Part shown: piece after piece, positions 1 to 6,478 of the stretch | Layout of the letters: every line of letters starts with the position of its first letter | Position numbering within the stretch: position 1 is the first letter of the stretch | Source: an uncultured Bacilli bacterium | Lineage (GTDB): Bacteria; Bacillota_I; Bacilli_A; RF39; UBA660 | Length of the DNA: 64,000 bases | Reading direction: 5' to 3' | NCBI GenBank assembly: GCA_910579455.1 | Contig: CAJTUT010000001.1 | Location: 204,893-268,892, forward strand | Program-made: the position numbers and the translations under genes | The notes under the pieces: generated by a model | What the model was told of the DNA's origin: nothing | What the model saw: the letters and a program-made list of their open reading frames with translations, nothing else | Databases searched by the model: none

Positions 1-1
1 G

Positions 2-592
2 TCAAGACCATACTATGAACATTTTGAAGAAGTATCAATAAATAATCTCCAAAATGGAGACTGGTGTTTCTGGGCTAATAGGTCAAAGGAATGTCCTGAC
101 AGTCACGTTGCTATGTATTATAACGGTCAATTTTTTGGTCAAAATCAAGGCAAAAAAGAAGCAACTTTAAAGAGTATATCAAAAAGTGGCATGTTAGGAG
201 CTTTAAGACCAAAAATGCCTCATAAAATAGGTTATAAATCTCATGTACAAAATTTAGGATGGCAAGATTGGAAATTCGATGGAGAAACTTCTGGAACAAC
301 AGGACAGTCAAAAAGGTTAGAAGCTATTCAAATTGATTTTGATAAAGATGTTTATGCAAAAGCTCACATACAAGATATTGGTTGGAAAGATTATGGTAAA
401 ATCAGCAAAAATACTATTATCGGAACAACAGGAAAAGGCCTTAGACTAGAAGATTTATGCTTAAAAGGAGATTTTGAGTATCGTGTTCATGTTGCACAAG
501 TTGGTTGGACAGGTTGGACTAAAGCCGATGGGGTAGCCACATTGGGTACTGTAGGTCAAGGCTTATCAATCGAAGCTATCCAAATTAGGTAA
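2..592 (+). CDS. Phage-type endolysin, C-terminal part (CHAP-like peptidase end plus three ChW repeats); N-terminus outside window
   Basis: The reading frame is open from the first bases of the window to the stop at 590-592, so the N-terminus lies upstream. The first ~45 residues (DWCFWANRSKECPDSHVAMY, then GQNQGKK) look like the second half of a cysteine/histidine CHAP-type peptidoglycan hydrolase, with the His in SHVAMYY as likely catalytic residue. Three ~45-residue ChW repeats follow, each with a G-W core (LGWQDW, IGWKDY, VGWTGW) and a G(T/Q)xG..LEAIQI-type end; this Clostridial hydrophobic W repeat is a wall- or surface-binding module. It overlaps the next gene by one base (TAATG). I infer a lytic enzyme of a prophage or integrated element. 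The peptidase half is too incomplete to classify firmly. Confidence 0.75.
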   Translation, partial: SRPYYEHFEEVSINNLQNGDWCFWANRSKECPDSHVAMYYNGQFFGQNQGKKEATLKSISKSGMLGALRPKMPHKIGYKSHVQNLGWQDWKFDGETSGTTGQSKRLEAIQIDFDKDVYAKAHIQDIGWKDYGKISKNTIIGTTGKGLRLEDLCLKGDFEYRVHVAQVGWTGWTKADGVATLGTVGQGLSIEAIQIR

Positions 593-798
593 TGTACTCT
601 CACGAAATAGAGCAATTACTAAAATTAAGAAAATTTTTACTAAGTAGAGAAGAGTACTTAAAGGTAATTGATCCGAAGAAAAATACACAAATTAGTTTTG
701 CAAAATATGATTCTCAAAATGATAATTTCGAAGTAAATACTACTGATAATTACAATTTTAAATTTAAAGTAAAGCGTTATGTTCATGATAGAGCATAG
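592..798 (+). CDS. Small hypothetical protein, 68 aa, coupled to the endolysin
   Basis: The start ATG overlaps the endolysin stop (TAATG), which suggests translational coupling. The product is a 68-residue soluble, charged protein with no signal peptide or membrane segment: a helical-looking N-terminal half (residues 5-25) and a basic C-terminus. I recognise no family. Its last codons form one arm of an intrinsic terminator, so it is the last gene of the phage-like transcript. Confidence 0.5.
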   Translation: MYSHEIEQLLKLRKFLLSREEYLKVIDPKKNTQISFAKYDSQNDNFEVNTTDNYNFKFKVKRYVHDRA

Positions 799-808
799 CG
801 CTTTTTTT
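772..808 (+). terminator. Intrinsic terminator after the phage-like pair
   Basis: An AAGCG.TATG arm (772-780) pairs with CATA.GCGCTT (793-802) and is followed by a run of T. It overlaps the stop codon of the 68-aa gene. Confidence 0.7.
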
Positions 809-848
809 GTTATAAATTAGTGAATTGTTATGATTAAACATTGTCTTT

Positions 849-901
849 CTACTATCATATAGTAGTATAGAATATTTAAAACTACTGACAATAATAGTAG
901 T
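849..901. promoter_or_regulatory. Inverted repeats upstream of the Panacea gene (candidate operators)
   Basis: Two short inverted repeats share the core ACTA/TAGT: CTACTAT-3nt-ATAGTAG at 849-865 and ACTACT-9nt-AGTAGT at 881-901. They lie 40-90 bases before the start of the Panacea-domain gene. Autoregulatory operators are usual for toxin-antitoxin pairs, so this is a plausible operator region, but it is inferred from symmetry alone. Confidence 0.4.
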
Positions 902-940
902 AGAAGTTAGTAGAAAAAAAATAGGAAGTGATTTACTAAA

Positions 941-1540
941 ATGTTAAAAAAAATTCTGGAATATCCAAAAAAAGTATGCTATTATTGTTTTAGAAAATTT
1001 GATAAGGGAATGAGAGGTATGAAAAGTAAATATAGTGCATTAGATATTGCTAAATGGTTTTTATGGAAAAACAAGGTTGAACAAATAGAAAATGAAGATG
1101 AATATGATGACAGATATGAAGTGTATGAGGGATTATCACATTTAAAATTACAAAAATTATTATATTTTGCACAAGGAGTTAATTTAGTAGTAAACAATAA
1201 ATCACTTTTTAACGATAAAATTGTAGCATGGACACATGGACCTGTAGTAAGAAGTATATATGACGATTTTAAATGCTTTGGCAGAAATGATATTAATATG
1301 GAATTAACTGAGCAAGATAGAAAAACAATAGAAAATATAGAACTAGATGCTGATACTTCTTATGTTCTAAATTTAGTTTATGATAATTTTTGTATCTATA
1401 CAGCTTGGCAGCTTAGAGAAATGACACACGTTCCAAAAGGTCCTTGGGAAACTACTGTAAGGGAAAAAGGAATGGATAAAGAGATTTCTTTATCTGCAAT
1501 AAAGGATTACTTCGATAAAAATATAGTAACAGATGGGTAG
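941..1540 (+). CDS. Panacea-domain (DUF4065/SocA-like) protein, candidate antitoxin
   Basis: A 199-aa protein. Residues ~65-110 carry the Panacea signature: LSHLKLQKLLYFAQG, followed by LFNDKIVAWTHGPVVRSIYD. Around residue 150 it has the usual TAWQLREMTH.PKGPW segment. The first ~40 residues are basic and not part of the domain; an in-frame ATG at 1019 could also serve as start, but the ATG at 941 follows an AGGAAGTGAT ribosome site. Panacea proteins are known as antitoxins paired with many unrelated toxins. Here the gene overlaps the next one by 8 bases and has palindromes upstream, both typical of a toxin-antitoxin operon. The domain call is firm; the antitoxin role is inference from context. 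Confidence 0.8.
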   Translation: MLKKILEYPKKVCYYCFRKFDKGMRGMKSKYSALDIAKWFLWKNKVEQIENEDEYDDRYEVYEGLSHLKLQKLLYFAQGVNLVVNNKSLFNDKIVAWTHGPVVRSIYDDFKCFGRNDINMELTEQDRKTIENIELDADTSYVLNLVYDNFCIYTAWQLREMTHVPKGPWETTVREKGMDKEISLSAIKDYFDKNIVTDG

Positions 1541-1985
1541 TAATAAAAATAAAGCAGTAATAAGCAAGAAACCTACTAAAATGTGTAGTTTGTGTAATCC
1601 ACAAAAATATTTAAAGTTTAATTTTTCATTTTTTAAAGAAAATGGTAAGCCAGCATCATTAAATGAATTTTTACAATTATTTGAAAGAATAAAATTTTTA
1701 TCATCAAAAATGTATAAAATAATGGTTATAGAATATCAAGGAGATAAAAAGCAATTTATTGAAGATATACCAGTAAAAGAAATGAAATGGAGAAAAGATA
1801 TACCACTAGACTTTAGAGAAGTCCATCCAGCAGAGACCAATGAGAAATACTCTATATTTAGGCTATATCCTGCAGGAACTCCAGAAGGTACTGCTAATCC
1901 CAGAATAATAGGTATGATAAAAAATACCATATTCTATATATTTTATATTGATTGGAAAGGTAATTTATATAAGCATGGGAGATAA
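1533..1985 (+). CDS. Hypothetical protein overlapping the Panacea gene, candidate toxin
   Basis: A 150-aa protein beginning inside the last codons of the Panacea gene (8-base overlap), so it is almost certainly co-translated. A CSLC motif lies near residue 18 (two cysteines only). The C-terminal ~45 residues (IFRLYPAGTPEG, then NPRIIGMIKNTIFYIFYIDW) alternate like the strands of small RNase- or RelE-type toxin folds, but I cannot name a family. By position it is the expected toxin of a PanAT-type module. An alternative is an unrelated phage cargo gene. No membrane segment. Confidence 0.6.
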   Translation: MGSNKNKAVISKKPTKMCSLCNPQKYLKFNFSFFKENGKPASLNEFLQLFERIKFLSSKMYKIMVIEYQGDKKQFIEDIPVKEMKWRKDIPLDFREVHPAETNEKYSIFRLYPAGTPEGTANPRIIGMIKNTIFYIFYIDWKGNLYKHGR

Positions 1986-2185
1986 GTTGACTTAAATTTA
2001 TTTGACATCCAATCTACGATATATTGATATTGCTAACATTATAATAAAAAAATATGTTCTATAGCAATTATTAATGTTAGCTTTTTAATGCTCAAAATTA
2101 GTAAATTATAAACTTTTATTTTTCAATAAAAAAAATACCTGAATTTTAAAAATTCCCCTAAGGAAAATTAAAAATCAACTATAAA

Positions 2186-2233
2186 AAGACTCTAGAATTG
2201 TAAAAATAGCGATTTGATGAGTCTCTTTTTTTG
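2186..2233 (+). terminator. Intrinsic terminator
   Basis: AGACTC (2188-2193) pairs with GAGTCT (2219-2224) and is followed by CTTTTTTT. It lies between the candidate toxin gene and the small gene at 2264. It may end the toxin transcript or attenuate the small gene. Confidence 0.55.
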
Positions 2234-2263
2234 TGCAATAATGTGCGTGAAAGGAGAGGTTAG

Positions 2264-2434
2264 ATGTTAATATTAAACGAAAATCAAATACAAGAGTTTA
2301 ACAAAATTGTTGGTTTAAATGTTGATAAAATATTTATTAGTAAGAATAAAAAATATTATTATGCAATTTTGCTTACTATAGATAGAGAAATTAAGATAAG
2401 AATAAGCAATGAGTTAGCTAGCAAATTTATATAA
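2264..2434 (+). CDS. Small hypothetical protein, 56 aa
   Basis: An ATG at 2264 follows a strong AAAGGAGAGG ribosome site with good spacing, and the frame runs 56 codons to TAA at 2432-2434. The peptide begins MLILNENQIQEFNKI and has an alternating strand-like centre (KIFISKNKKYYYAILLTIDR), with no membrane span. I do not recognise it. The ribosome site is the main support. It sits between two accessory modules and could be phage- or element-borne. Confidence 0.5.
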   Translation: MLILNENQIQEFNKIVGLNVDKIFISKNKKYYYAILLTIDREIKIRISNELASKFI

Positions 2435-2516
2435 ACTGTACAAATAGTCGAATTTTACGTTTAGTAAATTATATTCATTATAATTACACTATAGAAAAAT
2501 ATGAGGTGTAGTAATA

Positions 2517-2891
2517 ATGAGCAGTAATGCAATTTTAATCGGTCAAAGAATAAGAAGAATTCGAAAGAAAAAAGAAGTGACACAAAAACAACTAGCTGAA
2601 ATACTAAGTTTAAGTAATTCTACAATCTCTCATTATGAAAATGGAAGCAGAAATATTTCATTAGAAGATTTAACAACAATATGCAATTACTTTGAAGTTG
2701 ATGTAGACAAAATTTTAGGGCTTAATCGAAAGGGAGAATCTGCTAATAATAAGATCAAATTATCAGATGATGAAGTTATTTTAATTTTAGAATTGAGAAA
2801 AACAAAAAGCTATGAAAATATGATTTCTAATCCTGTGAATTATGCAAAATTGATTGAAATGAAGACGTCTGATTATAAATCTAATATTTAA
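2517..2891 (+). CDS. XRE-family helix-turn-helix regulator, 124 aa
   Basis: Residues ~8-65 form a Cro/CI-type helix-turn-helix: IGQRIRRIRKKKEVTQKQLA, then LSNSTISHYENGSRN, which holds the recognition helix. A ~55-residue tail follows, with charged helices ending in YAKLIEMKTS. The start follows a GAGGTG ribosome site, and a TATAAT -10 box lies at 2479-2484 (no convincing -35). The tail resembles that of a second XRE protein at 37698-38051, so the two are probably paralogues with a shared effector or dimer domain. Likely a local repressor of the accessory block; the target is unknown. Confidence 0.85.
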   Translation: MSSNAILIGQRIRRIRKKKEVTQKQLAEILSLSNSTISHYENGSRNISLEDLTTICNYFEVDVDKILGLNRKGESANNKIKLSDDEVILILELRKTKSYENMISNPVNYAKLIEMKTSDYKSNI

Positions 2892-3001
2892 AAGTACATT
2901 TTATTGTTATTATTATATGGAAATAATCGGAAAATATACAAAAAAGCTAAAAAAAATACAGAAAAACACAAAATATTTACGATTTTTTTGTAAAAAAATT
3001 A

Positions 3002-3029
3002 TTGACAATTTTTTTTACGATGTTATAAT
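3002..3029 (+). promoter_or_regulatory. Strong sigma-A-type promoter for the AbiF-associated hairpin RNA
   Basis: TTGACA at 3002-3007 and TATAAT at 3024-3029 are separated by 16 bases. Both boxes are perfect consensus. Transcription would begin near 3036, immediately before the hairpin at 3041-3077. Confidence 0.8.
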
Positions 3030-3035
3030 TAAAGT

Positions 3036-3078
3036 GTGATTGAGCTTTGGTTACCCGAGTTGGGCCAAGGCCTTTTTT
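3036..3078 (+). ncRNA. Hairpin RNA with U-tract leading the AbiF-like gene
   Basis: From the predicted start, the transcript folds as GAGCUUUGG...CCAAGGCC with an inner CCC-GAGUU-GGG hairpin (3042-3072), followed by UUUUUU at 3073-3078. It is both a small structured RNA and a terminator shape placed ahead of the coding sequence. It could be a short RNA antitoxin, an attenuator, or one terminal repeat of a mobile cassette. A similar element in inverted orientation follows the gene (4036-4072). Confidence 0.6.
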
Positions 3079-3097
3079 ATATAATGAGGTGTGTGCA

Positions 3098-4048
3098 ATG
3101 AAGGATTTTAAAACATATGATGAGCAGATTAATCTATTAAAAACAAGAGGATTGCTAATTAATGATGAATCATTTGCTTTAGAAAAGTTAAAAGAAGAGA
3201 ATTATTATAATATAATTAATGGTTATAAAGAATTATTTATTACATCAGGAACTATAGATAACTTTGTGATTGGATCTACATTTGAAGAGATTTACGCTTT
3301 GTATGATTTTGATAGAGTGATAAAAAATATACTTTTTAAACAAATATTAAAAGTTGAGAATATTTTAAGATCATTAATAGCATATAACTTCTCAGAAAAA
3401 TACGGAAATGATAATTATCTTAAAATGAATAATTTTGAGACATTAAAGGGTAGTGGTTGTACTGATAAAAGATATCAAGAAAGAGTAACTCAGATACAGA
3501 CTTTATTAGCTAACTTACAGTCTGATATATCTAAAGCAATAAATAAAAAAACATATATAAAACATTATATTTTAAATTATGGTTTTGTGCCATTATGGGT
3601 TTTAGTTAATGCAATGACGTTAGGAAGATTAAGCCAGTTTTATAGTCTTATGAATCAATCTGTTAGAGTAAAGGTCTCTAAACATTGGAATATAAAAGAA
3701 GAAGAATTAGATCAATATATAAAAGTGTTGGCATACTATAGAAATCTATGTGCACATGATGAAAGAATATATGATGCAAAAAGTAATCAAGACATTCCAG
3801 ATACTATATATCATAGTGAATTGAATATTTCGCAAACTAATGCTAGATATGATAATGGAAAAAATGATTTATTTTCTCTAATTATAGTTTTAAAAATTTT
3901 ATTACCAGACGACGATTTTACTAACATGTGTAATAAAATAGAAGGAAGAATGATCAGTTTAAGAAAAAAAGTAGTGCATATCAGCTGTGAAACAATATTT
4001 CATAAGATGGGATTTCCATCTGGTTGGATTAAAATTAAAAAGGCCTAG
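3098..4048 (+). CDS. Abi_2 family (AbiF/AbiD-like) HEPN abortive-infection protein
   Basis: A 316-aa protein. The start at 3098 is chosen over an in-frame ATG at 3047 because 3047 lies inside the hairpin RNA, while 3098 has a GAGGTG ribosome site. The N-terminus (KTYDEQINLLKTRGLLI..., NYYNIINGYKELF) is the Abi_2 signature. Residues 215-220, RNLCAH, give the R-x4-H motif of HEPN ribonucleases, followed by DERIYD. Members of this family confer abortive phage resistance. The gene has its own strong promoter and is bracketed by similar hairpin sequences in inverted orientation. The family is secure; RNA control and mobility are inferred. Confidence 0.88.
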   Translation: MKDFKTYDEQINLLKTRGLLINDESFALEKLKEENYYNIINGYKELFITSGTIDNFVIGSTFEEIYALYDFDRVIKNILFKQILKVENILRSLIAYNFSEKYGNDNYLKMNNFETLKGSGCTDKRYQERVTQIQTLLANLQSDISKAINKKTYIKHYILNYGFVPLWVLVNAMTLGRLSQFYSLMNQSVRVKVSKHWNIKEEELDQYIKVLAYYRNLCAHDERIYDAKSNQDIPDTIYHSELNISQTNARYDNGKNDLFSLIIVLKILLPDDDFTNMCNKIEGRMISLRKKVVHISCETIFHKMGFPSGWIKIKKA

Positions 4049-4072
4049 GGCGACACGCGTATCCTAAGCTCA
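4036..4072 (-). repeat. Inverted counterpart of the upstream hairpin element, at the 3' end of the AbiF-like gene
   Basis: Read on the minus strand, this stretch begins TGAGCTTAGG and ends CCCTAGGCCTTTTT. It matches the upstream element (3041-3077: TGAGCTTTGG ... CCAAGGCCTTTTT) in length and layout. Stem positions change together so that a perfect stem is kept (GCTTAGG with CCTAGGC). The stop codon (TAG, 4046-4048) lies inside it. The T-runs of both copies point inward. Confidence 0.65.
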
Positions 4073-4386
4073 TTAATAATTATGTATCAAAAATGTATAA
4101 ATATTCTAAATATAATGCTTTTTTAACATATAAATTTCTAAATTATTTGACATTTATATAATTTAATTTCATATTTTTTATATCCAACTTCTACCAAATA
4201 TTTTTATGAATTCTTCAACACTTTTATTATAACGTTCCATAAAGATAGCTTGTGCTATTTTTTTTAAGTTTTAAATTCGTCTGAATTCCTCTGATGGATT
4301 TAAAAAAATGACATTTAGTTGTGTGAGTTATGTGTGAGTTATGTGTGAGAAACGGAGGTATAATTTAATTAATTTTAACATAACGA
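4073..4386. other. Intergenic stretch with decayed element DNA and an 11-bp tandem repeat
   Basis: No intact gene. It contains a short open stretch on the minus strand (4178-4270) resembling an integrase end, and an 11-base unit (TGTGTGAGTTA) repeated about 2.7 times at 4320-4350. The rest is AT-rich. Confidence 0.5.
4178..4270 (-). pseudogene. Possible C-terminal remnant of a tyrosine integrase
   Basis: A 30-codon minus-strand stretch ending in TAA reads ...AQAIFMERYNKSVEEFIKIF and then GRSWI. Short tails of this kind close many phage or ICE tyrosine recombinases, but the catalytic part is absent. Its position, just beyond the 3' end of tRNA-Gly, is where an integrase gene would lie in a tRNA-integrated element. 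The evidence is short, so it remains a suggestion. Confidence 0.3.
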
Positions 4387-4414
4387 AAAAAGAAATCTTT
4401 TCATTGATTTCTTT
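4387..4414 (-). terminator. Intrinsic terminator of the tRNA-Cys / tRNA-Gly transcript
   Basis: AAAGAAATC (4389-4397) pairs with GATTTCTTT (4406-4414). On the minus strand the stem is followed by a T-run, directly after tRNA-Gly. Confidence 0.75.
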
Positions 4415-4424
4415 TGTTTTCAAA

Positions 4425-4499
4425 TGGAGCGGATGAGGGAAATCGAATCCCCGTCACAGCCTTGGCAAGGCCGTATTCTAACCACTAAACTACATCCGC
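4425..4499 (-). tRNA. tRNA-Gly (GCC)
   Basis: On the minus strand the acceptor stem GCGGATG pairs with CATCCGC. The anticodon loop contains GCC within CTTGCCAAG, the T-loop reads GGGATTCGATTCCC, the discriminator is T, and CCA is encoded (TGG at 4425-4427). Co-oriented with tRNA-Cys, 10 bases away. Confidence 0.95.
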
Positions 4500-4509
4500 A
4501 TATAAAAAA

Positions 4510-4583
4510 TGGAGGGCCTAGTCGGATTTGAACCAACGATCAGGGAGTTGCAGTCCCACGCCTTACCACTTGGCTATAGACCC
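4510..4583 (-). tRNA. tRNA-Cys (GCA)
   Basis: On the minus strand the acceptor stem GGGTCTA pairs with TAGGCCC (one G-T). The anticodon is GCA in ACTGCAACT, the discriminator is T as expected for Cys, and CCA is encoded (TGG at 4510-4512). First gene of the two-tRNA transcript. Confidence 0.95.
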
Positions 4584-4686
4584 GTTTCAAGTAAAATTAT
4601 AACAGAATAAAAGTATTTTAGCAATACTTTTATTTTATTATATGCAAAAGATGTAGGTTTGATAAAACAATTACAGTAGCCTTATT

Positions 4687-5370
4687 TCATAGTGAAGAAG
4701 ATGCTATTGTAGAACCTTTTACTATTTCATTTTCTATAATCCAATTAATATCTTCTATGGATTTGTCAATATTAAATCTTCCATTTCCAACAGGATAGTA
4801 AACAGAGTAAAATTTGTAGGGAGTATTCCCTATACTCTTTATAAAACATTTTTTTCTAACCTGGGAAACAGAAATTTTTTGATTTAGGACAATAGAACTT
4901 ACTTGATTTCCAAATAAAATAATTATCTTTGGTTTGATAATAGCAATTTCCTTTTTTAATAGGTCTAGATATTGTAAGTAAACGGAATCAGGAAGAGGGC
5001 GGGCATCAATTTGAGTACACTTACCCAGGTTTGTAATGAAATATTTATGCTTTTTAATGTTATTATAAACATCACTCGAAAATTTTTCTGTCCATTCACT
5101 CCCTTTTATAACCTTAATTTGCTTATAAATGACTTCATCAAGTAAACCTAATGAAAAAAACAAATCCCATATGTTTTTTGTTCCTAGCCAGGGCGCCTTT
5201 ATACCATTCCAATTTTTAGAAGCAGCAACATTTTTACCTGTTGGATTCATAAAGACAAAGCAAATATCGGGAGTGTTACAGCAACCACCATGGTAAATAG
5301 AATTTAATGATGGGTCTCCATACTTTTGTTGTAGTTTATCATATTCCTTTGTTAATTCTGATAACTTCAT
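4687..5370 (-). CDS. Uracil-DNA glycosylase-like family protein
   Basis: A 227-aa protein of the uracil-DNA-glycosylase-like fold. An N-terminal catalytic-type motif (FVFMNPTGKN, near residue 40) is followed by ITNLGKCTQ (residues ~115-125) and KPKIIILFGNQV (~160). This is the layout of family-4/5-like or uncharacterised UDG-superfamily members. The start at 5370 is preferred over upstream in-frame codons because it follows GGGAGGAATTTT. The normal role of the family is excision of uracil or damaged bases from DNA. There is no obvious Fe-S cysteine set. Which subfamily it belongs to is uncertain. It stands alone between tRNAs and a response regulator. Confidence 0.7.
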   Translation of the reverse strand: MKLSELTKEYDKLQQKYGDPSLNSIYHGGCCNTPDICFVFMNPTGKNVAASKNWNGIKAPWLGTKNIWDLFFSLGLLDEVIYKQIKVIKGSEWTEKFSSDVYNNIKKHKYFITNLGKCTQIDARPLPDSVYLQYLDLLKKEIAIIKPKIIILFGNQVSSIVLNQKISVSQVRKKCFIKSIGNTPYKFYSVYYPVGNGRFNIDKSIEDINWIIENEIVKGSTIASSSL

Positions 5371-5434
5371 AAAATTCCTCCCAAATATTATTTTACAAGA
5401 AGAGTATATCATACTTACCATTCAATTATCAAAG

Positions 5435-6085
5435 TTAATCGACTCTAATTTCCAATTTATTTTTGAACTTAATAATATTCTTATTTGATGATACTACATT
5501 ATTTTCATTGATCAAAATATAGTTTTTTATTTTTCTAAAATGTAATTCTTCCATCAGACTTTTTAACGATTTTCTAACACGAAATTCATCGTTTATGGTT
5601 TTGATTATACAATATTTACTTCCTTTTTCTTTTAAAATGTAACAAATGTCATTGATTAATATTTTACAACTTTTATTAATTGTTAATAACTTTTTATGTT
5701 CAAAGATATGAATAGCTTCCAATATGGATTTTTCTAAGTTTTCTTCGAAACCTAAAAATTTTGATATATAGGTAAATATAGCTAATCGTCTAGAAATAAG
5801 ATCTTCCTTTTGATTATATACAGAATTGATAATAATAATACTATCCCAGTCATATGATTTTTTTCTAATTTCATTAATAATATCATATCCTGATATAGAG
5901 CCTAACTCTAAATCAATAATATATATTTTGATATCTTTATCATAAATAATTTTTTTTAAACTATGATTATATTCAGTGAATGCTTTTATATCGTAATCAT
6001 AATTATGATTAATTAAAGTTTTACTAATATTTTTACATAGCATTTTATTAAAAATGTGATTGTCTTCTATTACTATTATTTTCAT
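5435..6085 (-). CDS. LytTR-family response regulator (AgrA/ComE-like), orphan
   Basis: A 216-aa protein. Residues 1-~115 form a receiver domain: acidic pair ED at 7-8, phospho-acceptor region IYIIDLELGSISGYDI with its Asp near residue 58, and a conserved Ser/Thr-Lys region later. The C-terminal ~90 residues have the LytTR DNA-binding pattern (IKTINDEFRVRKSLKSLMEE, then FRKIKNYILINENNV). Such regulators normally pair with a HPK10 histidine kinase and a peptide signal, as in agr systems. No kinase is present in the window. A small gene on the opposite strand starts 190 bases away. Confidence 0.85.
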   Translation of the reverse strand: MKIIVIEDNHIFNKMLCKNISKTLINHNYDYDIKAFTEYNHSLKKIIYDKDIKIYIIDLELGSISGYDIINEIRKKSYDWDSIIIINSVYNQKEDLISRRLAIFTYISKFLGFEENLEKSILEAIHIFEHKKLLTINKSCKILINDICYILKEKGSKYCIIKTINDEFRVRKSLKSLMEELHFRKIKNYILINENNVVSSNKNIIKFKNKLEIRVD

Positions 6086-6278
6086 AAGGTCATAACTCCC
6101 TAGTCTTAAGTTTCCCTAACATTATAACAAAAGAAACTAAAAAAGGGGATAAGTGACCCTAAATGTATATTTTTTGCCCTTTTGAATCATTAAAAGGCCG
6201 TTTTTTAAATTTTATAGTCACAAAAATGAAAATTTTGGAATTTTATGGTAATTTGTAGTTGAGGTGATGGAAGATGTT

Positions 6279-6389
6279 ATGGAATTTTTTAATATTTTAT
6301 ATATTATCATTTCTAATGATGAAAAAAGCAAAGATAATATAATTAAAATAGACTATAAGAAGTCATATAAAATAGAACTAACAGAGTAA
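6279..6389 (+). CDS. Small hypothetical peptide, 36 aa, divergent from the response regulator
   Basis: The peptide starts MEFFNILYIIISNDEKS and ends YKIELTE. The frame is also open from an ATG at 6267 (40 aa), but GAGGTG at 6261-6266 leaves no spacing for that start, so 6279 is preferred. A hydrophobic N-terminal stretch (residues 3-11) is followed by a charged tail. An intrinsic terminator follows. It is a plausible small gene, perhaps linked to the LytTR regulator, but it lacks the cysteine or LPxx features of AgrD-type signal precursors. Confidence 0.4.
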   Translation: MEFFNILYIIISNDEKSKDNIIKIDYKKSYKIELTE

Positions 6390-6424
6390 GTAAGGGTAAG
6401 TGTAAAATAAATTCTTACTTTTTT
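6385..6424 (+). terminator. Intrinsic terminator after the 36-aa gene
   Basis: AAGTAAG at the stop codon can pair with CTTACTT near 6412-6418, followed by a T-run. Confidence 0.5.
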
Positions 6425-6429
6425 GTCGT

Positions 6430-6457
6430 TTGAAAAAGATTACTATTATGTTATGAT
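6430..6457 (+). promoter_or_regulatory. Promoter of the cyclophilin lipoprotein gene
   Basis: TTGAAA at 6430-6435, a 16-base spacer, and TATGAT at 6452-6457, 20 bases before the start codon. Confidence 0.55.
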
Positions 6458-6478
6458 AATAAAAGGAGGAAGATGAAC

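Noticed and set aside
3047..3097. ATG at 3047 as start of the AbiF-like protein
   Set aside because: It is inside the hairpin RNA and lacks a ribosome site; the family signature begins after 3098.
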